The notes: generated by a model not told the origin, from the letters alone. A stretch of 64,000 bases of DNA from DSYU01 sp963827605 (GCA_963827605.1 CAWHBK010000002.1:744001-808000); one strand, 5' to 3'. Positions 10,358-19,867 are shown, counted from the first letter of the stretch. Made by a program: numbers and translations.

Positions 10358-10567
10358 TTATCCTACCAGCGCGACCCGCAAGAAATTGCGCATTGGCATC
10401 TCCGGCACGGGGTGAGAGTCATCTTTGCTGCCTGTCTTGCCTGTCGTTTCCTTGCTAAGCCGCATGTTTTCAGAGAAAAGCTGATCCAGCAAGTACATCC
10501 GGGTAGCATCGGTGCTACTCAAGGTACTTTCGATCGGTTTCGGGTCAGAGATCAGGGGGCTTTTCAC
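10358..10567 (-). CDS. Possible small protein upstream of the BtrH-like gene
   Basis: A 69-codon frame starting at GTG after AAGGGAAAAACC, on the same strand and 45 bases before the BtrH-like start. The product is hydrophilic, rich in Ser/Thr/Lys, without cysteine or a signal peptide, and ends in MPMRNFLRVALVG. I recognise no family. Spacing and ribosome binding site favour a real gene, but composition alone cannot prove it. Confidence 0.35.
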   Translation of the reverse strand: MKSPLISDPKPIESTLSSTDATRMYLLDQLFSENMRLSKETTGKTGSKDDSHPVPEMPMRNFLRVALVG

Positions 10568-10668
10568 GGTTTTTCCCTTTCAGGCAGCTTCATCTTTCTG
10601 TTTCCATCCCTATCATAACCAGTCAGCGTTGCAAAACCGTCTCAGAACAATCCTCTTTTCGGCGCCAG

Positions 10669-10697
10669 TTGCAGCATCTTTACGAACCCCGTATAAT
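10669..10697 (+). promoter_or_regulatory. Promoter of the SARP regulator
   Basis: A perfect TATAAT at 10692-10697 lies 17 bases after a weak TTGCAG. The predicted transcript start leaves a short leader with ACGGAG at 10705-10710 before the ATG at 10720, which fixes the start codon. Confidence 0.6.
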
Positions 10698-10719
10698 TTT
10701 TGAGACGGAGTTTTTCCCA

Positions 10720-13605
10720 ATGCCGCAGTTGACCATCCATTTGTTTGGCTATCCGCAGTTTTTGCGCGATGAAACGCCGCTCAAAGTTGAGCGGCGGAAA
10801 ACCCTGGCGCTGCTGGCCTACCTGGCCCGCGCGCCGGGCTGCGCCATCAGCCGCGAAACCGTCACCGGCCTCCTATGGCCGGATGCGCCTCAGGATCAGG
10901 CCGCGGCATACCTGCGCCAGGCGTTGTGGGATTTTAACAAAGCTGCCGGGGAAGGCTGGATCGAGCGGGAGGGGCCAACCGTCCAACTGCGCGGCGCGCT
11001 CAATGTGCGCGTGGATGTGCAGCGTTTTGAAGAGATCACAGCCCGATGGAAGCAGGCCGGGCAGCCCGAGCCGGGCCGGCTCGACGCGCGCTGGTTCCCG
11101 CTCCTCGAAGAAGCCGCCGGCCTGTACAGCGCGGATTTCCTGGCCGGCTTCAGCCTGCGCGGCAGCCCGGAATTTGAAACATGGCAGACCTTGCAGGCGG
11201 AAAGTCTGCGCTTGCAGTTGGGCGCCGTCCTGGAAGCGCTGTCCAACCTGTACGCCCGGCAGGAAAAATACGAGCCCGCCGTCGCCTGCGCGCTGCGCTG
11301 GTTGAGCCTGGACGAGTTAAACGAAAACGCCCACCGCATGTTAATGCGCCTGTACGATGACTCCGGACAGCGCAGCGCGGCGTACCACCAGTACGAAGCC
11401 TGCCAGCGCCGCCTGCAAGAAGAGCTGGGCGTCTCACCCGAACCGGAAACCATCCAGTTGTTTCAAGACATCAGCGCGCGCCGGGCTGCTCCAACCGGCG
11501 CCGGGAAGGCCGCCCGCGCGGCCCCCCGATCCCGCGGCGGCGCACCCGCCCGCCCGCCCGTACCGGTCTTTTTGCCCGCCCAGGCCACTCCGTTTCTGGG
11601 GCGCGAGCCCGAGCTGGCGCGCATCCGCGAGTTGTTGGGCAGTCCTGACTGCCGCTTAATTACCCTCGTGGGTCCAGGCGGCAGCGGCAAGACCCGTCTG
11701 GCGGTGCAGTGCGCGGGACAGAATATTGGCTATCCCCACGGGTTGAATTTCCCCCACGGCATCTACTTTGTGGGCCTGGCGGGCGCCACCAACCCCCGGG
11801 AAGCCGTTCAGGGTATTGCGGGAGCGCTGAAGCTGGAACTGCGCGGCGATTTGCAGCAGGGTATCTCCACCGGCGCGGCTCGCGAGCAGTTGTTCAGCTA
11901 TCTGGCCGAGAAAAGCGCCCTGCTTGTGTTGGATAACCTGGAACAGCTCGCCGAATATACGCTCTTTTCGGACCTGCTGTCCGGCGCGCCAGGGGTCAAA
12001 CTGGTGGCTACCTCGCGCATCCGGCTCAACCTGCCCGAAGAATGGGTCCTGGAAGTTGGCGGTCTGCCCTTCCCCACTCCCACCCAGCCGGGTGAGGATG
12101 CCGAAACCCTCCAGCGCTACGCCTCCGTCCAATTGTTTTTGCGCAGCGCCGCGAAAGCGGCCAGCTTCTCGCCGCAAGCCGGTGACTGGCCGGCCATCGC
12201 GCGCATCTGCCAGATGGTCGAAGGGCTGCCCCTGGGCGTGGAGTTTGCCGCAGCCTGGGTCAAAATGCTGTCTTGCCATGAAATCGTGGCGGAAATCACC
12301 CGCAGCCTCGACTTTCTAGAGACCTCCCATCCCGGCACGCCACAGCGCCAGCGCAGCTTGCGCGCGGTATTCGAGCATTCCTGGAGCCTTCTCAAGGAAG
12401 ACGAACGGGCGGTGTTCCAGCGCCTGTCGGTCTTCAAGGGTGGTTTTACCAGGGAAGCCGCTTTCCAGGTCGCCGGCGCAATGCTCAGCGTGCTGAGCGC
12501 ATTTGTGGATCAGTCCATGCTGCGCAGGGTATCCTCCGGGCGCTTTGACCTGCATGAGCTGGTCAAGCAGTACGCGGCCGAGAAGCTGGCGGGCGACCCG
12601 CGCGCGCAGGCGGAAACCCAGGCCCGCCATGCGCAGTACTATATGGGACTGCTGCTCGAGAAGGGCGCGGCGCTGCGCGGGCGCGATCAGCTGTCCGCGC
12701 TGGCTTTGCTGCGCGGCGAGACGCAAAACCTGCGCAGCGCCTGGCGCTGGCTGGTCGCGCAGCGCCAATACGCGCAAATCGAGCCGGTCCTGGCCGATTT
12801 CATCCTGTTCCACGAAATGCAGGGCGAGTACAGCGCGGGCAGCGAAATGATGCAAACCCTTGCCGCCGCCATCCAACAGGACGACCCTCACCGGCCGCCC
12901 GCGCAAGAAACTTCCCCCGCGGAGAATACCCTCCCGCAGGATGGCAGCATCCTACAGCTCCTTTCGCTGGCCCAGGCGACTATCCGCCATTTTAAACGCG
13001 CCGACCCATCCTTTACACAAGGCAACCTGCTGCAGCAGGAAAGCATCGCGCTGGCCCGCTCCCTGCCGCAAACCCATACCCGCGCTTTCATCCTGATCCT
13101 CAACAGCACCGGATCCGGCCTGCTTTCCCCCGAACAGGTCATCGCCATGTGTCGCGAGAGCGCCGAAATCTTCCAGGCCACCGGCGACCCGTGGGGCGGC
13201 GGGCTGGCCCAGCTGGTGCTTGGCGATACCTGGATGTTCGCGAAAAATGATCCCGTGCAGGCGCGCGCAGCCTATGAGACCGGCATGGCCATCTTTGACC
13301 AATTGTCCAACGACTGGGGCCGGGCCTTATGTTTCTTTGGGCTGGCCGCCGTCGCCAGGAACACCGGAAAACGCTCTGACGCTGCCCACCTGATCCGCCA
13401 AAGCATGTGCATCTACGAGCAAATGGGCAACATCAGCCGCCTGCTCGAGACGCGCGACATTGCCGGGCGCCTGGCCGCGGAAACCGGTGATAAAGAAACC
13501 GCCCGCCAGTACTTCGCCGCCAACCAGACCTACCTGGATCAAGTCGGCGATCACCGGGGCAGTCGCCATTACACTGAGCGTATCGCCGCTTTGGACATGG
13601 AATAG
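10720..13605 (+). CDS. SARP/AfsR-type regulator: OmpR-like DNA-binding, BTAD, NB-ARC ATPase, TPR
   Basis: A 961-residue STAND-class transcription factor. Residues 1-95 form the SARP winged helix (FGYPQFLRDETPLKVERRKT, LLWPDAP), 100-250 the BTAD helical repeats (YSADFLAGF, LNENAHRMLMRLY, YHQYEACQRRLQEELGVSPE). An Ala/Pro-rich linker follows, then an NB-ARC-like ATPase with Walker A GPGGSGKTRLA and Walker B ALLVLDNLEQL, the VATSRIRL sensor, GLPLGVEFAAAW, and a winged helix. The C-terminal 330 residues are TPR-like. Such proteins switch pathway-specific genes on in response to a ligand sensed through the repeats. The Gfo/Idh gene follows convergently, so its target is not evident. Confidence 0.9.
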   Translation: MPQLTIHLFGYPQFLRDETPLKVERRKTLALLAYLARAPGCAISRETVTGLLWPDAPQDQAAAYLRQALWDFNKAAGEGWIEREGPTVQLRGALNVRVDVQRFEEITARWKQAGQPEPGRLDARWFPLLEEAAGLYSADFLAGFSLRGSPEFETWQTLQAESLRLQLGAVLEALSNLYARQEKYEPAVACALRWLSLDELNENAHRMLMRLYDDSGQRSAAYHQYEACQRRLQEELGVSPEPETIQLFQDISARRAAPTGAGKAARAAPRSRGGAPARPPVPVFLPAQATPFLGREPELARIRELLGSPDCRLITLVGPGGSGKTRLAVQCAGQNIGYPHGLNFPHGIYFVGLAGATNPREAVQGIAGALKLELRGDLQQGISTGAAREQLFSYLAEKSALLVLDNLEQLAEYTLFSDLLSGAPGVKLVATSRIRLNLPEEWVLEVGGLPFPTPTQPGEDAETLQRYASVQLFLRSAAKAASFSPQAGDWPAIARICQMVEGLPLGVEFAAAWVKMLSCHEIVAEITRSLDFLETSHPGTPQRQRSLRAVFEHSWSLLKEDERAVFQRLSVFKGGFTREAAFQVAGAMLSVLSAFVDQSMLRRVSSGRFDLHELVKQYAAEKLAGDPRAQAETQARHAQYYMGLLLEKGAALRGRDQLSALALLRGETQNLRSAWRWLVAQRQYAQIEPVLADFILFHEMQGEYSAGSEMMQTLAAAIQQDDPHRPPAQETSPAENTLPQDGSILQLLSLAQATIRHFKRADPSFTQGNLLQQESIALARSLPQTHTRAFILILNSTGSGLLSPEQVIAMCRESAEIFQATGDPWGGGLAQLVLGDTWMFAKNDPVQARAAYETGMAIFDQLSNDWGRALCFFGLAAVARNTGKRSDAAHLIRQSMCIYEQMGNISRLLETRDIAGRLAAETGDKETARQYFAANQTYLDQVGDHRGSRHYTERIAALDME

Positions 13606-13626
13606 ACCCATTGCCGGGAAAGGTTC

Positions 13627-14664
13627 TTACGGCGCGATTTCCACCACCCGCCCGCTCTCCGCGCTTTCAATCGCAGCGAACACCATCGCCAGGCTCTTAA
13701 CATTATCCGTGCCAACCGTCTCGGGAATGCGGCCGGCGCGCAGGCATTCGATGAAATCGCGGATCAACCCGCCGTGCCCGCCCGTCTTATCACCGCCGTA
13801 TGGCTGGATCACCCCCGCGCGGTGCTCGGCGTTAAACCCGGTGACCCTGGTAGCCACCTCGGCGGCCATCCCCGGACCGCCGTCCCAGCAAAGCGTGCCG
13901 CGCGCGCCAACGATGCGCCAGTCGCTCTCCCAGCTGGTCGGCAGGCCCTCCGCGCACCAGCTGCCCCGGTAGGTATACACCACGCCGTTGGTCATTTCGA
14001 AAACCGCCACCGCCGAAGCATCCCGCGCATACCACGAGCCGGACGGGTTCCATTCCTTGCAGTAAACCGAGACCGGGTCCGCGCCGCTCAAGAAGCGTGC
14101 CTGGTCAAAGGTGTGGATGGCCATATCCAGCAGCAGAACGTGCTCCATCTCGTCCCGGAAGCCGCCAAAATGGGGGGCCAGGAAGAAATCGCTGTTGACC
14201 GTAGTCAGCGCGCCGATATCCCCGCTTTGCAGATAAGCCCGCACGGCGCGGATTTCGGGCTGGTAACGCCGGTTCTGCATCACCGCGAACAGCCGGCCCG
14301 CTGCCTGGGCCGCGTCCAGCATCTGCCGGGCGTGCGCCAGGCTGTCGGCCAGCGGCTTTTCGCTCAACACGTGGCAGCCGTGCGCCAGCGCCGTGAGGGT
14401 CACATCCGTGTGCGCCTCGGGGATCGTACAGTTAAAAACCAGGTCCGGTTGGGTGTGTTCCAGCATCCGCGCCAGGCTGCTGCCAATCTCCGCCGCTTCC
14501 AGGCCAAACTGCGCCGCCCGCTCGCGCGCGCTGGCTTCCACCAGGTCCACCAGACCCACAATTTCCAACCCGGGAATGGTCTGCGCGGGCTTGAGCCAGG
14601 CCTGGCTGATCCCGCCGCAGCCCACCAGCACCGCGCGCAGGGGAGTGTACTGAGATTGTTCCAT
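13627..14664 (-). CDS. Gfo/Idh/MocA-family NAD(P)-dependent oxidoreductase
   Basis: A 345-residue sugar or inositol dehydrogenase-type protein. The Rossmann fold opens with RAVLVGCGGISQAW (GxGxxx), the conserved catalytic-region motif EKPLADSLAHAR contains the EKP lysine typical of the family, and the C-terminal alpha/beta domain follows (GVVYTYRGSWCAEG). The substrate is unknown; family members oxidise or reduce sugars, inositols or sugar acids. It is convergent with the SARP gene (21 bases between stops) and divergent from the xylonate-dehydratase-type gene, so a sugar-acid pathway with the latter is plausible. Confidence 0.85.
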   Translation of the reverse strand: MEQSQYTPLRAVLVGCGGISQAWLKPAQTIPGLEIVGLVDLVEASARERAAQFGLEAAEIGSSLARMLEHTQPDLVFNCTIPEAHTDVTLTALAHGCHVLSEKPLADSLAHARQMLDAAQAAGRLFAVMQNRRYQPEIRAVRAYLQSGDIGALTTVNSDFFLAPHFGGFRDEMEHVLLLDMAIHTFDQARFLSGADPVSVYCKEWNPSGSWYARDASAVAVFEMTNGVVYTYRGSWCAEGLPTSWESDWRIVGARGTLCWDGGPGMAAEVATRVTGFNAEHRAGVIQPYGGDKTGGHGGLIRDFIECLRAGRIPETVGTDNVKSLAMVFAAIESAESGRVVEIAP

Positions 14665-14771
14665 ATTTTCTCCAGCAAATAATCCGTAAGGTACGTCCGT
14701 AAATTATATACTGGAATAAACTCTCCGGACCTGCTCAGATCCACGGACCCTTATAACGCGCTTTTCACCAA

Positions 14772-14920
14772 GTGTAGCAAAGTGTAGCAACGCCTCCCAA
14801 CGGCCGATTTTCACCAACTTACCATGGACAAGAACCCCGTATTCACCAACCAGACCTTTCTTTTTCCGCCATTTTTTGCCCCAACAAGTGTAGCAAGTGT
14901 AGCGTAGCAACCGTAGCAAC
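14772..14920. repeat. Short GTGTAGCAA repeats in the intergenic region
   Basis: The 397-base gap between 14664 and 15062 has no credible gene. It holds several copies of GTGTAGCAA (14772-14780, 14782-14790, 14888-14896) plus truncated GTGTAGC/GTAGCAA units up to 14920, and then a CTGCTCACTGCTCACTGATC stretch. A -10-like TACAAT lies at 15028-15033. Confidence 0.6.
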
Positions 14921-15061
14921 TTCCCGTCCTCTTTATTGCAGTTTTTCCCTAGTTTTATACCAATAAACCGCAAAATCCCCCTCTTCCCTGATAACTGCTC
15001 ACTGCTCACTGATCACTATTGATATAGTACAATCATAACCAGATCGAACCGGAGGTGCCCC

Positions 15062-17050
15062 ATGCCCATATCCACCCAAGAGATCCTTGGTTCTGCCGCC
15101 CCCATCCGCGGCACGCGTCTGAGCGGCGATGGCCCGCCCGGCCGCCTGCCGCTGACCGAGGAAATGCTGCTCCACGAGCCAAGCGGGAACCTGTTTGGCC
15201 TGACCCAAAACGCCGGAATGGGCTGGCGCCCGGACGAGGTCAACCACCCGGCTACCCTGATCTTGAGCACGCTCGGCGGGCTGCGCGCCGAAGACGGTAC
15301 ACCCATCGCGCTGGGCTACCACACCGGGCACTGGGAGTTGGGCCTGTTGGTGCGCGCGGCCGCCGAAACGCTGCGCGCTCAGGGGGCGCTGCCCTTTGCC
15401 GGCTACGTCAGCGACCCGTGCGATGGCCGCTCGCAAGGCACCCCCGCCATGCTCAACTCGCTGGCCTACCGCAACGATGCGGCCATCGTCATGCGCCGGC
15501 TCATCCGCTCGCTGCCCACCCGCCGCGGCGTCATCGGCATTGCGGCTTGCGATAAAGGCCTGCCCGCTATGATGATGGCGCTGGCCGGGGAAAAGAGCCT
15601 GCCCGGGCTGATCATCCCCGGCGGGGTCACCCTGCCGGCGCGCGGCGCGGAGGATGCCGGCAAGATCCAGTCCATCGGGGCGCGCTTCGCCCACGGGCTG
15701 GCCAGCCTGGATTATGCTGCCGAGATGGGCTGCCGGGCATGCGGGTCCAGCGGGGGCGGCTGCCAGTTCCTCGGTACGGCCGCCACCTGCCAGGTCGTGG
15801 CCGAAGCGCTGGGCATGGCCTTGCCCCACTCCGCGCTGGCCCCATCCGGCGAACCGGTCTGGCTGGAACTGGCCCGCCGCTCGGCGCTGGCTGTGCTGCG
15901 CCAGCAGGAGTTGGGCCTGACCCTGGCCGATTTCCTCACCCCGGCCGCGTTTGAAAACGCGCTGGTGCTGCACGCCGCCTTTGGCGGTTCGACCAACCTG
16001 CTGCTGCACATACCCGCCATTGCCCACGCCGCCAATCTTCCTCGCCCAACGGTCGAGGACTGGATCCGCGCCAACCGCGCCGCACCCCGGCTGGTGGATG
16101 TGCTGCCCAATGGGCCGCGCGGGTTTGCTACCGTAGAGGTATATATGGCCGGCGGCGTTCCGGAAGTGATGCTGCACCTGCGCCGCCTGGGCCTGCTGAA
16201 CCTGTCGGTGACCACCGCCAGTGGTGAGAACCTGGGCGCAATCCTGGACTGGTGGGAACACAGCGAGCGCCGCCAGGCTGCTCGCCAGGCCCTGGCCGCG
16301 ACCGGCGTGGACCCCAACCTGGTGATCCTCGATCCGGATGCCGCCCGCCGCGAAGGACTTTCCAGCACGCTGGTCTTCCCGGTCGGGAACCTGGCCCCGC
16401 AGGGCTCCGTCGTCAAAGCCACCGCCATCGATCCCGAGGTAATGGACGCCGACAATGTCTACCGCAAGCGCGGGCGGGCGCGCGTATTTACCACGGAACA
16501 TGCCGCAATCCAGGCGATCAAAGGCCAGCTCGATCCGCCCATCCAGCCCGGCGATGTGCTGGTCTACATCGGCGGCGGGCCGCTGGGCACCGGCATGGAA
16601 GAAACCTACCAGCTTACCTCGGCGCTCAAATACCTGCCGTGGGGCAAGCACATTCCCCTGCTCACCGATGCGCGCTTTTCAGGGGTGTCCACCGGCGCGT
16701 GCGTTGGGCACATCGGCCCGGAAGCCTTGGCGGGCGGCCCCATCGGGCGGCTGCGTGATGGCGACATGATCGAGATTGTCATTGACCGGGAGCACCAGGC
16801 CGGGCAGGTAAATCTGGTAGGCGTGCAGGGGCGCGATCTTTCACCGGCGGAGGCTGTTCAACTGCTCAAGGAGCGCGGCCCGCACCCAGACTTGTGCCCG
16901 CGCGCCGGCTTGCCAGACGATACCCGCCTGTGGGCGGCCTTGCAGTCGGTGAGCGGCGGAGCCTGGGCCGGGGCTGTATATGACGTGGAGGCCATCCTGC
17001 GCGTGCTGGAAGCCGGGAAACAGGCATTAGACGAAGAAAAAGCAGCTTGA
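15062..17050 (+). CDS. YjhG/YagF-type D-xylonate dehydratase (IlvD/Edd family)
   Basis: A 662-residue dehydratase converting an aldonic acid (D-xylonate in the namesake) to the 2-keto-3-deoxy acid, with an Fe-S cluster and Mg2+. Length matches the YjhG branch (about 655) rather than IlvD (about 560-615). Cluster-ligand cysteines are plausible in SDPCDGRSQG, IAACDKGLPAMM and RACGSSGGGC. The family features LGTAATCQVVAEALGMALPH and TDARFSGVSTGACVGHIGPE are clear. GGAGG at 15051 sets the start. It stands divergent from a Gfo/Idh oxidoreductase and before a TPR gene. Gluconate or another sugar acid could be the true substrate. Confidence 0.88.
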   Translation: MPISTQEILGSAAPIRGTRLSGDGPPGRLPLTEEMLLHEPSGNLFGLTQNAGMGWRPDEVNHPATLILSTLGGLRAEDGTPIALGYHTGHWELGLLVRAAAETLRAQGALPFAGYVSDPCDGRSQGTPAMLNSLAYRNDAAIVMRRLIRSLPTRRGVIGIAACDKGLPAMMMALAGEKSLPGLIIPGGVTLPARGAEDAGKIQSIGARFAHGLASLDYAAEMGCRACGSSGGGCQFLGTAATCQVVAEALGMALPHSALAPSGEPVWLELARRSALAVLRQQELGLTLADFLTPAAFENALVLHAAFGGSTNLLLHIPAIAHAANLPRPTVEDWIRANRAAPRLVDVLPNGPRGFATVEVYMAGGVPEVMLHLRRLGLLNLSVTTASGENLGAILDWWEHSERRQAARQALAATGVDPNLVILDPDAARREGLSSTLVFPVGNLAPQGSVVKATAIDPEVMDADNVYRKRGRARVFTTEHAAIQAIKGQLDPPIQPGDVLVYIGGGPLGTGMEETYQLTSALKYLPWGKHIPLLTDARFSGVSTGACVGHIGPEALAGGPIGRLRDGDMIEIVIDREHQAGQVNLVGVQGRDLSPAEAVQLLKERGPHPDLCPRAGLPDDTRLWAALQSVSGGAWAGAVYDVEAILRVLEAGKQALDEEKAA

Positions 17051-17101
17051 CTTCTACCAGAAATGGAACGATCGGTAGGTTCGTGATTGAACGGAGGGCT
17101 G

Positions 17102-18319
17102 ATGAACCCGTTCCCTATGAAAAACAACCGTAAAGAAAGGCTGGCGCACGCGCAAACCCTGCTCGAAATGGGCGGAAAAGCATCCGAGGGGGATAATCTC
17201 GCGGAAGCCCTGCTGTTTTTCCAGGAGGCCTTCCTCATTCGAGCCGAACTGCGCGGGCCAGACCACCCGGAAACCAGCGCGGTCGCCGAGCGTTTGGAGC
17301 AAACGCTCCACACACCGGACATGCAGAAGCAGGCCCGGGAATTCTTCGCCCGTTCCGTCGAGCAGGTTCAAGACCCCAATGACCCCCGGTACCTCCGGCT
17401 TGGTCTCCTGATTGAGCGCCTGGGCAACCAGTTGTTTGGCCTGGACGATCTGGATGGAGCCTGCGAATGGTACTGCCTGGCGCTGCCGGTGTTTGAGAAA
17501 GCGCTGGGCCCGGCCGACCGGAAAGTATTGTTCGTGCTGCAAAAACAGGTCGGCCTGTTTTTCAACCTGGGAGACCTGCCGAAGGCAAAACAATTGATGG
17601 AGCGCGTGCTGTCCCTTGACGAGCAAACCTTTGGCGCGCAGCACCCCAAGCTGGCCGCCGACATGAGCAACCTGGGGAAAATCCTGCATGGTCTGGGCGA
17701 CCTGGAAGGCGCGCGAGTTTGTTATGAACGGGCGGTGGCTGTCGAAGATAAGGTTTTGAATTGGGATAACGCCCGCCTGTCCGCCGATCTGGCCAGCCTG
17801 AGCAGCGTCCAGGAATCCCTGGGAAACCTGGCCGAAGCCCAATCCTGCCTGGAGCGCGCTTTAGATATCGACAAGCATACCTTTGGCAGCGCGCACCCCA
17901 AGGTCTCCAACGATCTCAGCGAGCTGAGCCGGCTGCTGGCCCATACTAACGATCTGGCCGGGGCGCAGGCTCACCTGCGAGAAGCCTTGCAGATCGACGA
18001 ACAGGTCTTTGGAGCCGACCATCCGCGTGTTGCAGAGGATCTTGCGCGCCTGGGCGGCATCCTTCAACAGCAGGGCGACCTGCCCGGCGCCCGAGACAGT
18101 TACGCCCGGGCCGTGAAGATCGGCGAAAAAGCCTACGGTCTTGCGCACCCCCGCGTGGCGCCTGACCTGCACCGTCTGGGTGATACATTATCCGCATTGG
18201 GCGAGCGCGCGGCGGCCCTGGAAAACTACCAGCGCGCCCTGGCGATTTACAAGAATGTCCTTCCAGAGAGCCATCCAACGATCCGCGCCCTGGAAGAAAC
18301 CATCCGCGGCGGCGCATAA
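17102..18319 (+). CDS. Tetratricopeptide repeat protein (kinesin-light-chain-like)
   Basis: A 405-residue cytoplasmic protein made almost wholly of TPR units of about 42 residues, of the NB-ARC/kinesin-light-chain type: the recurring text is FGAxHPKxAxDLxxLxxxLxxxGDLxxAxxxxERAL, for example near 17630, 17870, 18010 and 18130. There is no catalytic domain, signal peptide or membrane helix. The start at 17102 follows GGAGGG by three bases; an upstream TTG is less likely. The role is presumably protein-protein interaction. It lies 51 bases after the dehydratase gene and may share its transcript. Confidence 0.85.
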   Translation: MNPFPMKNNRKERLAHAQTLLEMGGKASEGDNLAEALLFFQEAFLIRAELRGPDHPETSAVAERLEQTLHTPDMQKQAREFFARSVEQVQDPNDPRYLRLGLLIERLGNQLFGLDDLDGACEWYCLALPVFEKALGPADRKVLFVLQKQVGLFFNLGDLPKAKQLMERVLSLDEQTFGAQHPKLAADMSNLGKILHGLGDLEGARVCYERAVAVEDKVLNWDNARLSADLASLSSVQESLGNLAEAQSCLERALDIDKHTFGSAHPKVSNDLSELSRLLAHTNDLAGAQAHLREALQIDEQVFGADHPRVAEDLARLGGILQQQGDLPGARDSYARAVKIGEKAYGLAHPRVAPDLHRLGDTLSALGERAAALENYQRALAIYKNVLPESHPTIRALEETIRGGA

Positions 18320-18333
18320 GAGCAGCGGCGCCT

Positions 18334-18726
18334 TTACTGCCCGTACCCGCATACCCGCCATTTCCCGTCCTGCTGGACGACCCGGTACTGCCTTCCGCTT
18401 AAGTCGAAGCGCATTTCTTGATCGATGTAAGTGGCGACAATGGCTCCCGAGCACGCGACAAGCGCTTCACTGTCTTTGGCCGATGCCACCTGGCAGTCCA
18501 GGGTATCGAGTTTCGTTTTGACGCCCGCGAAAGAAGCGACCTCACCGCGGGCAGTCTCTTGCCAGTCCGCGCATGAAACAGCGGCGGCGCCGTCGGCATC
18601 CCCGGCTACGATGGCCTGGAAATAGGTCTTTACGGCCTCACCCGCGCCGTTCTTGTTCGCGCCCGCGCAGCCTGCCAGCAGAATGCATGCTAATAGTACG
18701 ATCACCAGACAGATAATCTTTTTCAT
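18334..18726 (-). CDS. Small lipoprotein, DUF4878/NTF2-like
   Basis: A 130-residue lipoprotein. I choose the internal Met at 18726 because it starts a clean signal (MKKIICLVIVLLACILLAGC). The mature part reads GAGEAVKTYFQAIVAGDADG then AAAVSCADW and ends QQDGKWRVCGYGQ. This helix-then-sheet arrangement ending in DGKWRVC is typical of small NTF2-like lipoproteins (DUF4878 type). Three mature cysteines (SCADW, DCQVA, VACSG) could form a disulfide. Function unknown. Convergent with the TPR gene. Confidence 0.7.
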   Translation of the reverse strand: MKKIICLVIVLLACILLAGCAGANKNGAGEAVKTYFQAIVAGDADGAAAVSCADWQETARGEVASFAGVKTKLDTLDCQVASAKDSEALVACSGAIVATYIDQEMRFDLSGRQYRVVQQDGKWRVCGYGQ

Positions 18727-18831
18727 CGCATTTCTCAACGGTTTTTTCGATAAATTGGTATTCGCTATTATAATCGGGGTTGGAGCCAATTCTCCTACAT
18801 CTTCTTTTCAAAAGCTGCATCGATCATTTGA

Positions 18832-19854
18832 ATGAACAAGCGATACTTTGTCATTTCTGTTTTTGCCTTATTACTGGCTGCTTGTACCGGTCGCTCGACC
18901 CCCCAGGCGCCCACGCAGGCGGTCGCCTTTACGGAAATGGCGCCGGCGCTGGCCCCCACTGCCACGCTCGTTACAACCTTTACGCCGGCCGCGCCAACAA
19001 TCACCGCTTCCCCGGTCCTGCCTACCAGTACGCCGCCCGCCGCATACACTGCTACCATCACCCCAACCAGCGGCCCGACCCCCACATTGGGGCCGGATAC
19101 CTGGCAAAGCCTGCCCGTCGTTCCAACAGGGGTCAGCGAGCGCGTGCGGTTGATTTATAAAATGGGGCTGCTGAAAGGCAACAACCCGCAGGCCTATTCA
19201 AAGGTGGGTGACTGCAACGTAACCGCGCCATACTTTCTAAGCGACTTTGACACGCCTGGCAAATACGTGCTCGGGGATTTCACCGCGCTGCAAGACACCA
19301 TCGATTACTTTCACGGGGCGCATTCACGCACCAGCCTGGCCGCCAAACAAGGCCTCACCGCCCACGCCGTGCTCTCTATGTTATGGGTAGACTGGAAGGA
19401 ATGTGAAACGTATGATACGCCGCTCACATGCGAGTACCGCCTCAACCGCCCGATGTACGCCATCATCGCCTTTGGCACAAACGATGCGAGCGGCAGCGTT
19501 GATTTTGACAAGGCGCTGCGCCAGGTAGTCGACATGACCATTGGCAGCGGTGTAATCCCGATCCTGGCCACCAAGGCTGACAACGCGGAAGGCGATAACA
19601 GCTTCAATCGCACCATCGTCAACCTGGCCTATGAGTATGAGCTGCCGGTGTGGAATTACTGGGCCGCCGTCCAGCCGCTGGCGAACCACGGCCTGAAAGA
19701 CGCCGAGCATTTGCAGCACCTGTCCGAGGGAACGCTGGGCCTGTATAACCTCACCTCCGAAAATTTGAAGTATGGCTGGCCCATGCGCAACCTGACCGCT
19801 CTCCAGGTGCTGGACGCTGTCCGCCGGGCAGTGGAGGACGCGCAGAAGGAATAA
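18832..19854 (+). CDS. Lipoprotein with SGNH/GDSL-hydrolase-like domain
   Basis: A 340-residue lipoprotein: signal MNKRYFVISVFALLLAAC, then a Thr/Pro/Ala-rich linker of about 70 residues that spans the cell wall, then a globular domain from about residue 90. This domain has YAIIAFGTNDASGSVDFDKA, which matches block III of SGNH hydrolases (GxND), IPILATKADNAEG, and a C-terminal block with DAEHLQHLSEG. A clear nucleophile block is less obvious, so activity is uncertain. Its stop lies 14 bases before the promoter of the formate dehydrogenase operon. Confidence 0.65.
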   Translation: MNKRYFVISVFALLLAACTGRSTPQAPTQAVAFTEMAPALAPTATLVTTFTPAAPTITASPVLPTSTPPAAYTATITPTSGPTPTLGPDTWQSLPVVPTGVSERVRLIYKMGLLKGNNPQAYSKVGDCNVTAPYFLSDFDTPGKYVLGDFTALQDTIDYFHGAHSRTSLAAKQGLTAHAVLSMLWVDWKECETYDTPLTCEYRLNRPMYAIIAFGTNDASGSVDFDKALRQVVDMTIGSGVIPILATKADNAEGDNSFNRTIVNLAYEYELPVWNYWAAVQPLANHGLKDAEHLQHLSEGTLGLYNLTSENLKYGWPMRNLTALQVLDAVRRAVEDAQKE

Positions 19855-19867
19855 AGCGCCTTTTTGC

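Noticed and set aside
13774..14682. 302-codon plus-strand frame opposite the Gfo/Idh gene
   Set aside because: Antisense shadow; the minus-strand gene has the Rossmann and EKP motifs.
14760..14925. CRISPR array
   Set aside because: Units are only nine bases, irregularly spaced, with no regular spacers.
14704..15009. 101-codon minus-strand frame in the repeat gap
   Set aside because: It runs through the GTGTAGCAA repeats and its cysteine-tyrosine text comes from them.
14999..16651. 550-codon minus-strand frame across the dehydratase gene
   Set aside because: It is the antisense frame of a well-supported IlvD/Edd family gene; its composition (Gly/Gln/Arg/Ala) is typical of a shadow frame in GC-rich DNA.
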